Below the pieces are notes generated by a model. The model had not been told where the DNA came from, searched no databases, and saw nothing but the letters and a program-made list of their open reading frames with translations. From Luscinia megarhynchos (taxonomy: Eukaryota; Chordata; Aves; Passeriformes; Turdidae), in assembly GCA_034336665.1 (NCBI GenBank), contig JAPFBE010000003.1, positions 62,415,352 through 62,479,351 of the forward strand: a stretch of 64,000 nt of DNA, read 5' to 3'. The position numbers and the translations under genes are program-made. The stretch's first letter is position 1; each line of letters starts with the position of its first letter. This document shows, piece by piece, positions 24,601-39,600 of the stretch.

Positions 24601-27600
24601 GCCAGATGATCCACCACTAGTTTGTTTGGGTCAAATTACAGGAATAAACTGACAACAGGATCTGTAAGAGGTTCCTCTGCCAATTCCATTCTAAACCCTA
24701 AAGATGACAAACACGGAGGAAACACAAATTCCAAAAAATAGTATTCTAAATGGGATTTTAAGCTCTTATTTTCTCACCAGTTTTAGAAAACTGGTTGCAG
24801 CACTGTATTTAAAAACTGATTACTTCTGTCTAAATTCTGGCTTAATTTTATTTTGTCCAACAGATGATGACTGTGGACCCATCCATCGTAGGTGTTTATT
24901 TTTGAACTTTAAGATGGGACAACTTTATGGTTCATTAAGTTTGAAATCCATAAAGGAAGTGCAAAATTAAACGCATTTTAAAGAAAAATAAATACCAGGA
25001 TATTTAGTTGGAAAGGGCTATTTTCAAGTATAAAGTAGGCAGAGTAAATGCTTGCTGTCAGAAGCAAATTTTGGGAACTGCATCCTTTTAAAAGACCTAG
25101 AAATAAAACTGCTATTCTGCATCCTAAACTTGGGCACTGGGGCATGGAAACATTGGGGAATGCAACATGCATAGTACATGACTGATGCTGGCCCACCTGC
25201 TCAGTCCCTGAAGAACAGCTGCAGCTCAGACAAAGGGTTGAAAAGCCAAACTGTTTCTTAAGAGCAGTAAGTGTTTAGAGGAAGAGTAGAGGGTTTGCAC
25301 AGTGGTGCATGCTCCTACATGCCCTCACAGATTCCCAGTGTCTGCACACTTACAGGGGCAGAAGCTCCATCTGTGTGTTAAACAGTTCCACTACAAATGT
25401 AACTTAAAGGTTACCTTAAAGAACTGTGTCTCTGCTGTGCATTTGTGCAGGGCTGGAAGCATTCACTGCCCATTATTATTCTCTAGATATACACAGCTTG
25501 CAGACAGTGTGCAGAATAGAGCCACCAAGGGGATATAAAACTACTTCAAGCACTAGTCTGGAGAAATTACTGCACCTGTTGGAAAAAGTATACTAGGAAG
25601 TTTCATTTCTCTTTCCTTTTAGACTAATCCTAAAAGAAAAACATTATTGTCAGAGTGTGAAGCAGATGTTACCTGGAGTGTCTGCCCAGCCAGGGTGCAT
25701 CACGGAGAAATGAATGTTTCTGTGAGCCTTTGCCCACTGTTCTGTCAGGACAACTTGCTGTCTCTAGGATAGAGCAGTAAGAGCCACACTAGCACCAAGT
25801 TCAACAGCCTGTCCACCAAATTAGTTCCCAGGGAAATAAACTACATCAAATGTGCCATAAAAACCAGAGCATTTATGTACAGCAGAAATATTTCCTTGCT
25901 CATCCTGACTGGATTTATTGGATAATTTCATAAGAGGCTTCCACAGTCATTGCCATCCATACCCTGGCCACAAATTTACTTTGAAAGCAGCTGCACTGCT
26001 TTTATTGACCACGTCTGCTTGCTGCAGACTGAGGGCAAGAACTAAGCAGGCAGACAGGGTTCATCAGCTAAAGACAGTGTTCCCCCCTGGGACTTCTCTC
26101 ATACCAAATGAAAGTCTAGCCATGCAAGATGTATGCACTCCTAAGGGCATGCCATCATACTCCTGTGCATCTGCATATGGTTGGATGCAATGGGAAAGCA
26201 ACAGTGACCAACAGGCTTTTTGCAAAGCAGATGGTATGAGCAACCTAGCAAAGAAGGGCTGGGCTTTGTTTTCAATGCCATGGACTGTACCTTGTTCTGT
26301 GCATACACCATAGTCCCATCAAATGGCCCACTTCCCGACTGCAAGTCAGATACGTTTAGTTTTTGAACTAGCATGCCCCCAGAAGAGACAGTTATCTGTA
26401 ATTAAATGAATGAAAAACAAATGAATGAAAAACGAATGAAAAGCAAAACCAGGAACTCCCCACAGATGCACTCATGCATGCAATGTAGTCTTCAGGCCAT
26501 AGCTGGAAGTCCCAATAGAGCAGGATTCCTCTGCATACCCTTTGCATTATGCTTATGCTCATGAGTAGAGCATACCTGGATATGAGGTGGAAGATACATA
26601 AGTTTTTTAAGAAGTGATTTTCATTCAAAGTGATGTTGATTCATTTCAGGAATTTTGTGCTTCTTCCTTTTGAAAAGTAATAGGGAGAAAGAAAATAGCA
26701 GAATAGCACTATTTGCAGTTTGTATGTTTAGCATTTACTGAAGCTAATTAGAAACCATACAAAACTTGGGAAATTTCATTTTAAAAAATGTACCTGCTGT
26801 CTTGTTTTACACCAAGATCTGAAAAATTCTTTTAAGCCTATATTCCTGTTGTACATATTTTGCACTCTTCTGCAGGAGCTAACTTGCCCTAGGGAATCTA
26901 AGAGGGTAATTCCCAAAGGAAGTGTTTTACTCTGATTTCTAATGAAGGGTTGAGAGCAGCAGGCAGGAGCTTTGCCTTAGAGGAGGAGGCTGTGGTTAGC
27001 AAAATCCAAGAGGATTTTAGAGATCCTTACAGTATTATAAGTAATCCCAACACAGTCAGGGAACTGCTGTCACAAGCCAGAAGGTAAAAATAGTAAAACA
27101 CCCTTTTTAAACAGTCTCACAGACTCACCACTCTGGCATCAGCTGCTTTTTCCAGGAGGGGCACCAGGGCAGTTGTCATGATGTATGTACCTGGAAGACA
27201 GACAGGCACCACCATTAACTTTTCCTTCTAAAAAAAGCTTTCTTCTCTCTCCACCACCCTTAACAACCCAAAACCCAAAGTCTCTTTATCTCTGAAGTCC
27301 AATCTAAATTTGACAATGAATTTTTGTTACTGCTTCATCTGCAGTGTGCCAACTCAACTTGTAGCGGTTCACATTGCCATATACTTAGGAAAAGGCATAT
27401 ATTATTTTAAGATTTTCATGTTTGTTTTACCTATAGAGAAAACAGGATCTGAAGGCAAAATGGCTCAGGTATGGAATTCCTGAGTGGGGGAAGGTGATGC
27501 CAGTGAAGAAATGGGGAATGCATTTCCCCTGCAAGTCTGGCATACACACACAGATCTGAGCTGGGTCACAAACAAGAGAAGGATACTGTGCTTCATACTT

Positions 27601-30600
27601 AAAGTTCTTAGGGCACTGCACATGCACTTAAGACTTGTCCATTTTTCCCTTCTCGCTATGAAATTACTCAGAGTACACTGACACTTTGTGTTGCACACAA
27701 AACCCACCCCTTAAATCCCTAGCATGACCATTGTGGAAGATAAGAAATCCTTGGGGGAAAAAATATTAATGTTGCCTGCCCAAGGCTGAGCTAAGATTAC
27801 TTAAAGAAACTTAATTGTGTCCTTCCCTCCTTTAATCATGTTCATTTAGCAAGGATTTTTACACACCACACAAATATATTCCATTACCATGACCAGCAAA
27901 GTTTGTTATTACAAACATTGTTTAACAGTGTGTATTTGATTCAGACACACAGACACACCTAGTGATGTTTCATGCAACTGAGTGCAACACAGAGATTTTT
28001 ATCTTTCCAGAGATTTTTTGCTGTTTAAAATGTATTTTTAAAAAATTCCATTTAATTCAAAATTAATCTAGCCCCATTTAGTCTAGTGTTTCTGCATCTA
28101 CTTCCCTCTCATATCTTTACAAATGGCTCTAGTTCAACAGTTCTATCAGTGATAAACACATTTTTTTTCTTGAGCTACCAAGGCCATGTTTTTCACTAGG
28201 CATGAAGACTTCAGCATGTCTTTATAACCTCTATTCCACACAGACAATGAGATCACCCAGTTAAAATGCAGCATGTTTATAAATATGGTACCAAAATCAA
28301 ACATGTTACATGCTTGGTGAACAAACTGTTCAGTTCCCCTGGCAGTCACAGCAGCCTTCACTTTCTCCATATAATCAGAGGTATGTCCATACACACACAA
28401 TATATTTAAAGCCCCGGCAGATCAAACAAAGCAAATGCACCGCAGATGAGTAAATGCAGCCTGTCTTCAGCAGAAAATGTGAGCAAAGGCAGTTGCCAGC
28501 GAATACCGAGAGCCCGGTCGCGTCCCCTGGTAGCGGCGGGGAGACTGAGCCATGACATCATCGGTACAAGAGCTCCCGCTGACCGTCAGGGGAGGCTCCC
28601 GCCGAGGGGAAAAAAATTTAAAAGTCACTTCAGTACAAGCTGAAAGCCTGGTTTTAGTGTTGTTTGACTGTGGATTCTTCAAAAAAAGTAACATCATGTC
28701 TTGGTTAAATAAGCTGCATCTCCTAAAGGCAGAGCTGCAATGCACCAGCTCTGACGATGCTCCATTTTACTGTCCTGCAGATTAATTTACACTTTTAAGG
28801 GGCTTCATGTTGATTTGTTAATTCTAAAAAGCTGCAAAGATGAATGTATTAACGTTGCCTCATTAACAACTGAGCTTTGTTTTCCAGCAGAATAAGAGAA
28901 ATGTTCAATGCCAAAAATCCTGCTTAGAGCAACTACAGCTTGTCAGAAGTTTATGTGCTTATTTAGAACCACAAACTAACTGCAAAGCTCACATCTCCTC
29001 TATTCCTCAAGTTTATTAAGAATTCAGTAAATCCCACAAAGCCAGAGCATTCCATCTTTTTGCCCCACAAAACCACTTGCTCATTTGCTTTGGGACGGAG
29101 CACAAACAGAGCAGTTTTGATTACGGCTTCCTATGGGAGGCAACAGTATCTGAAAACACACACAGACACAATGCATCAGGCATTAAGGTTGCAGCATTTA
29201 ATTTCTCCCACTGCTAAATATTTCACCAGCTACTGTCCCCACTTTAAGTGTTTGAACACAAACTCCTCATTCCTTTGACAAAAATACTTGGATATTATAC
29301 ATCCATATTTTCCTGAGCTGGTCTGTCGGGCAAAACAGCCTGGAAAAGAAATTTAGAAGGTAATAGTAGAACAGATATACTTTCTTAACAATGTTTATTG
29401 CTGGTTAGAATACATCACAATCCACTGGGACCTCCTCATTTTTATCAGTGCAAAAGCTGGCAGTTTGATGGTGACATTCAAACAGCTTGGGAGAATGCTC
29501 AGTATGGTCACTGCAGGGCTTGGCTCAGCCGTGCACCTCATGGCAGGTACTTTGTCCAGCACAGCTGCATCACAGCAGGCACTAAAACAGAAATTAATTT
29601 CTGAATAAAAAGGCAAGCAGCAAATGAAGGCATTGCCTGCCACCATCCTTATGGGGGAAAAAAACATTTTTCTTGTTAAAAAAAACTTTGCAAAGAAAAC
29701 CAAGACTGATTTGGCAGAAGAAACTACATTAATCTCTGCCCCTACATAAGGAAATCAAGGCAACATCCCAACTGTATGTCCTTTTGCCAATACTTGATTA
29801 TTAATACCAATGTACTGGGTATCAGCCTTTCAAAAATGGGCACTTGAGCATTCTAGCACATTTACTTGATGCAAAAAAATTTTTGTCTGTTAAAGGAGAA
29901 ACTTCTTCCCATAGAGCTTAGTTTAAAAAAGTAAAGCATATCAGATGTGTTTAATGCTTAATTATCACTGTGTTCAAACTGTACAGATTGAGTTGTTCTG
30001 GGTTTTTTTAGTGGTTTAACCCAGAAGTACATGAAAGGAAAGGCAGCATTCAATAGTGCTGTGCCTTTGCACCGAAAGCAGTAATTATTGTATGCTGAAC
30101 ATACAGCTGGTACTTCCTGCATTTAGGACTGTGTGACAGGGGCCAGATTTGTGCATCACCATTTCCTGTCACTGGAAGGTACATTGTCCACATGGTCTGA
30201 AAGCTTGTCTCCCACTGGTGCAACAGGGAAAAAAAAAACAGTAAAATAAATGGTATACAATGTTTCCCTTTGATGAGAAGTATTTGCTGTGACACAATGG
30301 AGTCCAGCAAGATGAATTTGGGAGTTTGCTCAGAAGCAGCAGGAATGCAGAAGCAGGTGAGCCCAGTCCATCACACCCATATAAAGGATTTCATCTTGCC
30401 CTCACTGAACTCTGCCAAGGTGAAGAGTTGACTTGCAAAACCTTCTGGACAAGCTACAGCCCTGTTCTGTGTAATGAGGTTTGACACAGTACTGGCTAGC
30501 CATGTTTTCTCTAGTTAAAAAGGCTCCTGGGATAGATGTACAATTTATTTTAAATACAAACAGTCTCTTAACATTAGCTTTCTTCAGAAAAAAACTTCTG

Positions 30601-33600
30601 TAGGCTTTATGCCTTGAAGCTGATCTCCCATAATAGGAAATTACACACCATAAACCAACTTCATCATATGGTAAAGTAGACAGGGTGGGTTGCCAATCTA
30701 TGCATTAAACATGGTCATTCCAGTAAAAGTAATGAGCGTGGCATTTATTGAGAACATACTTTGCTCAGGCACATTAATATTTAAGTTTCATCTTGGCTTG
30801 AAAAATATAAAAACAAAACCCACAAAAAATATTGAATCACCATGCATTCCCTGCTGGCCTGCCTGGTAAATGCTTCACCTGCTCTGAGATCTTCTCAATT
30901 TAGTTGAGTAATCTGATACTGTGCTCTAACAACTCAAATTTTTTACTCCATACAGTGAGCTCCTCTATCAACCTGCAAAAGCATTAATTCAGTGGTTTCA
31001 CAATCAGAGTGAAATAGTAATGATGTATGCGTAGAAAATGAGGCATCGTTATGGAGAGAAACATTTGATTCATATAGTAAGTTGTTTAAAAAAAAAGCCC
31101 AAAACCTACAAAAATCATCCTGACTGCCTCATAAACTCCTAAATAAAGTTATGTTACCTTTCCCATGACATGATGCAGAAGCTGAGGGGACTCATGCATG
31201 CATGCATGTAGCTCTGCATGTTCTTGCAGCATTTATTCCACTGTGAGTCTCATGACATGAACAAAATGAAAGCTATCCTAGTGCACAGGACAGCAGTCTC
31301 CAGTGTATTAGGCACTGGTCCCTTCTCACAGAAAACTGCAAGTCTGGCTGTAGTAAAACATGAAAGCAATCAAAACAAAGGATAGCCCTAACAGAAAATA
31401 TAAACAAACACTGTGCATGCAGATTTTCAAACTGCTAGTGGTGTAGATCAGTCTGCCAGAACCTGGAAGACTCCTTAGGATTCATATATTTCAGGTTGAA
31501 AATTAACAGGATATCACATAAAATAAAAGTACACAAACACATACTCTGATTTCCTCTAAGATTTAATGTGACCCTAAAATCTGTACTTTATAAATCAATT
31601 TTGAAGAAAAATATGGCTTCAGCAGAAGTAACATTGTAAACCTACCAACCTGCTTATAACATCAAATTAATTGATGATACTGTGAACTCGAGTGTCTTGG
31701 TGGATTCCAGAATGTTTTTTGCTTGATGCTCTATCTGGCAATTAGTGGCACACTGCTGGTGAGATTTTTGCCCTGCCAACATTCAGATAAGGGCAGGCAG
31801 CTAGCACAATACTCAGTGAAGGTTTTCATCTGTCTGAGCTTTGCAGTACTATTAGGAGCAGTGTTATTTCAACTGTGAAAAACATGGGAGCAAAAAAACC
31901 TAAACAAACAAATAAAAAAAAAACCAACACCACCAAAAACTACGATTGTACAGATTTCAATGGCTCATTCATCTGGTAGAAATCAGTTAAACTGGCTCGC
32001 TTTTCTTGAGCCCAAGTAGAAATAAACCACAGAACCAAATGAAACAAAACCACCCAACAAACAAAGTGACATTCTTCATTGGCCTGATTATCTTTTCAAA
32101 CTCGCAATTTATGCAGTTCAAGTAAGATACATCCCTGAGTCTCTTTTCCTGAGTAAGAGATCAGAAGTGAAGATTTTAGTGTGCTGTCTCTGAGGGCTAA
32201 TTCCACTAGCAATAACTGAGAGTGTATAGGGAAAGTTAATGAACATGAAACACAAAGGTTTACAACTCCCTCAAATGACAAAGCTCATCTCAATAAGGGT
32301 CCCTCTGTCTCCTGGGAACCAGGCTTCAGTACAGTTACTGCATGTGCAATTATATTCATCATTATTCTTTCACGTACCACCTCTGATCCATAAGTCTCAA
32401 AACTCCTTAGAAAGAAAATTGGAACCACAGCCTCCTTGTCACAGATGAGGTTGTCTTGCCAAAGATCAGGCATTTAACTTATGGCAGACTGACAGCTGAT
32501 GAAGTTGTTTTACTTCCAAGTAATTCAGAACATCAGGCTGCACTGTCTTCTGTGAAAGACCAGCTAGATACAGTTCATGTGTAAGGAGGAGACTGACAAA
32601 CATCCACTCAGGTTAGGCAGTTTGCCACAGCTGGGCTATAGCGTTACTATGACAGATAAACATCTTATTTCTTCTGGCTCTAACTCTTGCACAAAGTGGA
32701 AGTGTATGTCTATATATTATTAAAACATGAGAGCACATTAGATTGAGGAAAAGATGCATACTGGGAGCATCATTTATCTCTCTGTGTTTTAGCATCCCCT
32801 TGGCTGCTAAGTAGCAATAAAAAAGTAACGTATATGCCATTTTTTCATGTCAAGCAGCAAGATACATTGAGTAAAAGCAAAGTGAGGCAGGTGATAAAAT
32901 AGAGGAAAAAGGATTGTTTCAGCTAAATGTCTAGTGTTTCAATAAGAACATGCTGATTTTGCCTTCACTTGCTTATCAATGCTGAAGCTTTTTTCCAAAA
33001 TGACTGAACACCACCAGCTTTGCTGGTGAGTTATACTAAAACAAGTAAAATAAAATAAAATTTTAAAAAAATTTTGACTCAGAAGTCTGCAAGACTCAGA
33101 AGAAATGATTGCTTGTTGCTGCCCAGCTCCTGGGTACAACCCTGAGTACATGGTCAGCCCACAAGAAGAAATACAAAGGCAACATCACACAAACTAGAGG
33201 ATAGAGAAAAAAAATATGCCCATAAGGATTGGCAGGTATGCAGGAAATCTGCTCACATTACCCCAAGCAAGTCACTCAATTGGTTTATTTGAAAGTGTGT
33301 TTCAATCAGCAAAGTGCTATTTTAAGACTCATGCCTGGCCAGTGCTCCCACATTACAGTCTAAGTGTTCCATTCTGCTCTCTACATTCACTGAGCTCCAG
33401 CAATCAGACAACAATTCTTGAGCCACTAGCAGGGAAAAAAGGCAAGGTGTTTCATCTGACAGCAACAACAGAACCATAATGAGCACTTGTGCCTCAGACT
33501 CATTTTAAGGGTGCTACAGGCACCAGCACAGATGCAGCTGCCACCACCTGCTCAAAGCACTTTACAGTTTGAACTTGAGTATTAAACAAACCATACAAAG

Positions 33601-36600
33601 CCTTAACTATCAACCTGCATTTTACATTTTCCTGAACCTCATCCACATGCATATTCTGACAGCACCAGAGAGGAGGATGCACCTCTTGCTTCAGTTGCCA
33701 TCCTCTGAATTAGTCAGTCAGCTGTGTTTTAAATTAAGGGAATTTTACTTTCTACTCTAACTGCTGTTATTTTTGTACATATTCATATAAGAGGACTTAT
33801 GCAGTCATTTTTGTCCATGTATGTCCAAGAAAAGATCAGGATATAAAGTATGATTCACAAGTCAGATCATCAATTAGAACTGAACACTGACATCCATTAT
33901 GCTCAAAAAATGGACTAACAGATCAGTCAAAAGGAACATTCCTAGACTAGATTTAAAAGCTCCACAGCATTTCAGACACATAAATGAGCAACTTTACAGC
34001 TTATACAAATGTTAATCAGATATCAGATACAGAATTCAAAAACTGTGTGATGCATTTAAAGCATGTTATATTTCAGTCTTGCATTTTTAGATAGTTACAA
34101 CCTACACACTCCTTTACTAGACCAGAGATCCAGGGTAGGAAAAAAAAGTGAAAGAAACATGGAAGGAACACCCTACATGTAAAGACCTGCAAAAGATATT
34201 GATATTATTCTATCTTGTTAGTCAAGTGAGTGGCATCTGCACATTTTCCAAACAAGGGCTTTGAGCCCATGTCACCCTTCAGGCTTTAGCATTACTGGGG
34301 CAGAAGGGGGAATTTAGTTTGTTCTTTCAGACCACATTTGAGTTTACAGCCAACCTATATACCAGCCATATCTAATTTAGCCAGGTTTTTCTCTGGGAAC
34401 CTATAACCACACTTACTGATTCTCTCAAGTAAAACACACCCAAAGGCACCTAGTACTTAGGCAAATAACACAGCATTTACTCTGACAGGTGTTTCTCCAC
34501 ACAGCTTTCTCCTACTGTGATGCTATCACTTATTACCCTATTCCCAACTTTCAAGAAAAAAACTGTGGTTTGTAGCCTTGGTCCTTCAAGTGTGTCTGGC
34601 CTGCAAGCACAGAAGCTTCTTGTTGCACTGCCAGCTTCTTCCAGCTCAACCAAGTCCCAATCTTTTCTAAAAGATTCAAAATTCAATCCTCATTTTTGTC
34701 TAGAGAGAAGCAATCTAAGCAAACAACCCAGTCCTTGTCTGAACTCTGAAGCTGGACAGCAGAGGATGATTTACCTCCTTGAACTCCTTATACAATCATG
34801 CAGCAAGTGATACACGAATGAATAAAGGAGATCTATAAGTAACATCCACAAAAGATAATACAGGCATTTTCCTATTTGCTACAACCATAATTCAGCTTCC
34901 TCTGTGCAGCTGTATACCTCTAGTAAGGCTGATTTACAGCTGGAGAAAGCAGAATTTGCTGGTTCTACTCGTACAATAAAATACAATTCAAGTGATGCAC
35001 TAGTATGGTTCCTCAGCACTTAATATCCTTAATGTACAAACTAAACCAAAACATGCCTTTGCATTCAGACTGCTGTGTTTGTTTCACTTTGCTTCTCTCT
35101 GGAAGAACTGAACCTTTGCACATTGCTGGGTTTTCGTCTGAAAGACCACAAGAGGATAAAAACTAATTTAAGGTGAATAGATCCCTCAAGGTAAAAGTTA
35201 TTGTACTTGTGCAGCCAAGAGAAATTTGATGGCCAAGTAAAACTCTTTTTGAATTTTTTGACCATGAGAAACAGAAGAATGTTAGCAGAAGATTAGTCTG
35301 AAGCAACTTAATCTGTGCCTTTATACTTGATTTAATTGTCAGTTTAATGTATTCAGACTTGCAGAAAAAATGAGCTGTATGCACAATAACAGTGAAGCAC
35401 AAGACTTTATACTAAAGATTTATACTAAAATGTTGGTTTTCAAACATAAACAGAATTTAAGGAACCAACACAGGAAAAGGCTAAGAATAAAAACCAACAA
35501 TGATTTCCAGATTATACTAGTTCTATAAATGCTTATCTTTACAGACTAGGTTTTCCCCTTCCTCACTCCAGATACTGATGAACAGGAAGAAAACAGAAAC
35601 AAAGCACCACAGTTCTCCTTAATGTTTCACTTTTGAATATGTTAAAGACAGTCTCTTGGGAAATCCACCTACCCTGCACAGAGGCAGAGGGGGAAGAGTG
35701 TCAGGACTGTTGGGTTGATGCAAGCACCATGTGTCTCTTTGCAAGAGGTGCAGCTTTCAGCCTTACAGAATATCAGCAGTATCAGACAGCTCTTCTCTCT
35801 GCTGGCTGGCTGTTTGCTCACCTCTTTTCCACTGCTTGTGTGGGGAAACCTTTCACTTGGCTTACCATTTTCCCTGCCCTTCCACATCTCCACTTTCCCT
35901 TTTGACTTGCTTCCCATCATTTCTCCCACTTACACCACTGCCACACAGTTCACACACAATGCCCTTTCAAGTGGAGTGCCCAAGACTTGCCCATTGCTGC
36001 TCAATTCCTTTACTAGAGATTGCATCTGTTTGAGAGCATCCAGGGCACCATATACAGGACAGGCTTCCTCCACAGCACCTCTGTCACACAGGGCTGTGCA
36101 AGCACACTCAAACATCTGTATGTCTCTTTAACGTGCTCCAAGCTCCATCCAAACCCCAGAAACACAATTATTACAAAGAGCATCATTAGCAGCAATGCTC
36201 AGAACAAAGTTCCCAAGCATATTTCAGAATCAACCTGCAATTTTCCACTTCTGCTGTGATAAATAAAGATGCTGATATCAAAACAACTGAAAAATGGAGG
36301 AATTTTAAAATGACACTCCAAACAAGCTGTAATATTTCTTCTTTTCCTTCCAGGCTCCTTCCCTGGCATGGCATGGCATGGCAATGCAATTCTTCAAGCA
36401 GGAATACATACCTTACAAACTCAGCTCTGAAAACACACTTCTGTGAGCAAAGTAAGTATGTTCCAGAACTAAATCTGCAATACTCACCCAAAGTGTTTGT
36501 TGCAAAATTTTTTTCAAGTCCATCTTCAGTTAACTCTCTGTTATTCACCATACATCCTGCATTGTTGATCTGTAAAACAACTCCTTTAAACAAAAACAAT

Positions 36601-39600
36601 CTACACAAATATCTACAAGGAAATCCACACATATGAGCAGTTCATGTTAATTTGCTGTTTTCTGACACTGCAAAACAAAGATACACACTGTAGCTTTTAT
36701 TTGTTCAATAACATATGATTGCAAGCTGTGTGCAGCTAGCATCATCTCTGACACATTTCTTTCACTGCCTTACCTTCCAGAAAGAGCTCAGACTTTTCTT
36801 TCCCATATCACACCTTTCCATAATGCTCACTGCCACCCCTCAAAAGTTATTTCCCCATTTTTATCAGATGTTCCCCATCTAGTAAGCACCAAAGAGCTGC
36901 TCCAGGTGCCTCAGCTGTAGTACAGCCCCTAAGAAAATTTTCACTGCTAAATAAAGGGGGAACTGCACTGAGCCCCATGCCAACCATGATGATTAACTGT
37001 TTCCTCTCTCCCTGGTTCTGTTTTAATCTTTGGACTTTTTGCAAAAGTTTAATCTTTCAGAAGAGGTCTAGCTTTAAGAGGGTAAATGTTATTAGCAATG
37101 AAAGTCAAAGAGAAACTGTTGTCTCCAAAAATGCAGCTGTAAAATTAACTGCATTTCCTTTTTTTTGTATCACATCTGTGTTAACTGAGAAGGGACAAGA
37201 GCAAGCATATGATGGAGACACCTGAAAAAAACATTTAGAGAAAATTAAGGAAAGAATTGTGGGCCAAACTGTCAAGTCTACATGACCTGTCAGACAAATA
37301 CATAAACTACACATTCCCAAGACTGACACACATGATTAAAGTACATAAACTTACCAACACATTTAATTTATGTTCATTTTGGAATTTTTCAGCAAACTTC
37401 CATATTTCCTTGGGGTTAGATAGATCCACAATATGCAAGAAGATATTCTAAAGGAAAAGAACCTAAGTCACAATCAACAGGGAAAGTGAATAGAAACCCT
37501 GTTGAGGCCTGTCTAGGTGAAAAGGTATTTAAGCAATGTGAAAAAAATAGTCTACAGAACACAAGTAATACTGGTTAACATGCACAATTGGAAAATTTAA
37601 CTGTAGTCTTTAAAAGATGTTTAGTCATCAATTCAGCTGTTTCTGAGACAGATTTTTAATGCCAAAGTTATTAAGAGAGAGTCCTACTTAGATAAATATA
37701 TATAGATATATATGTGACAGACAGACGTAGCAAAAATTTAGAAAAGTATTGCAAAGCTTGCAAAATTTCACTTTAAACAATTTAGCAGCTTTCTCTGTGG
37801 CTGAACTTTCCAAGGAAATGTACAAGGACAGCATTAGAGAATAATCTGGGAAGAGACCTCTGGAGGCTGCTTGGCAAGCACAGAGATTCACCAATCTGCC
37901 TGAGCCCCCTACTCTAAGCCTCCAGCATTTGATCACCCTCATGGTACAAACATTATTCCTACTGTCTTTCCAGAATTTTGTCCCTGTTCCGATCTGTGTC
38001 AGCTGCCTCTTGTCTTCCCACTGCAGACCCCCAAGAGAAGCATGGTAGTGCCTTCCCTACACACTCCCATCACACCTCAGCCTTCTCAACACTCAGCAAA
38101 ATCAGCCTTCTCAGAGTCACTTCATACATCACATGTCCCATCTCACTAGTCACCCTCTGCTGGACTCACTCCAGGACACTGATGAGCTCCTCATCCTGGG
38201 AGTCCAAAGCCAGGCATAGGACTCCTGCTGTGGTTTCACAAAGGCTTAACAGAGAGGAAGATGCACTTCCCTCAGCCTGCTGATTAGACTCATGTTCATA
38301 CAACCTGGGGTATGGTTGACCTCCCTTGCCCTCAGGAGGGACAACTCACAGAGGGACAACTTCTCACTCCCAGATCCCTTTCTGCCATGTGATTTCCATC
38401 CAGCTAGGCAAAGACTGCACTTCATTCTGTCACCTGTGCTCTTAAAAAGATGTCATCACATTTTGCTCCTGTATTGACTCATGGGGGATGCCACTAAAAA
38501 TCATTAAAAGATCAGCTCTGTTCTGCTGATCACTACTTTCGAAGCCACATCTTCTGGACAGATTTCCACCACTTTCTTATCCACCAGTTCAAACCATCAC
38601 ATCTCTCCAAACTGGTGACAAGCATATCATGGCAAATCATGTAAAAGGTCTTGTCAAAGTTAAGGAGAGCACTGCCCCCTCTTGTCCACAGGTAGAGCCA
38701 TCATACCAAAGGGAGAGAATCAGAAGAATAAAGACAGAGAACTTGTGGGTTGAGAAAAAGACAGATTAATAGGGAAAGCAAAAAAAAAAGCCCCAAGCCT
38801 AGAGCATACCACTCTGATAACACCCAAACTTGTCTTATCTCAGAAACTAATCAGGGTTAGGCCTGGTTAGTACTTAGATGGGAAACTGCCTGGGAATACC
38901 AGGTGCTTTAGGCTTTTTACAAGGAATTAATTGACTGCCTCCCATGGGCAGGCAGGTATTCAGCCATCTCCAGGAGAGCAAGGCTCCATCACACATAATA
39001 GTTACATAGGAAGCCACCACCCCAAACATCTTCCCATTCCTTTTCCTTTCCCACTGCTTCATACATTGAGCATGATGTCATATGGTCATATAGAAATATC
39101 CCTTTGGTCAGTTAGTCAACCTGTCCTGGCTGTGTCTCCTCACAACCTCCCATGCAACCCTAACATCTTCTCCAGTGTGTCAGTACAAAAAGTAGAAAAG
39201 GCCTTGGCACTATGTAAACCCTATTCAGCAATTGCAAAGCCTCTCTGTACTATCAACCCTGCGTTTAGAACAAATTCCAAACACAGCCCCACACCAGCCA
39301 CTGTGAAGAAAATTAACTCTACTCCATCCAAAACCAATACAACAAACAAGGGTATACATCCACTCCAGCACTCTAGTCATACCAACTATTTATGTCTAAT
39401 CCCAGTGAGATCACAGCTCTGCAGTCATACATGGATTCCTGTGTTTCCTATGCTATGTGCACTCATGAACAGGCACCTGAAATGGGCTCCCACATATGCT
39501 GCTTTCTCATGAAAACTGTGAGAGCCTCCTCCATTTTGCTGTCCCATGACACATACTCACTGCTCACATGACTCTACTACTCTTCTGGTTTTGGTCACTA

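Noticed and set aside
36186..36632. 148-codon minus frame including DHRS12 exon 5
   Set aside because: Only 36488-36569 is exon; the remainder reads through the acceptor and the GTGAGT donor into intron.
38931..39512. 193-codon plus-strand frame, the longest in the window
   Set aside because: It runs through copy 1 of the LTR-like repeat and out the other side; the homologous copy 2 has no matching frame. It is chance openness of C-rich repeat DNA.
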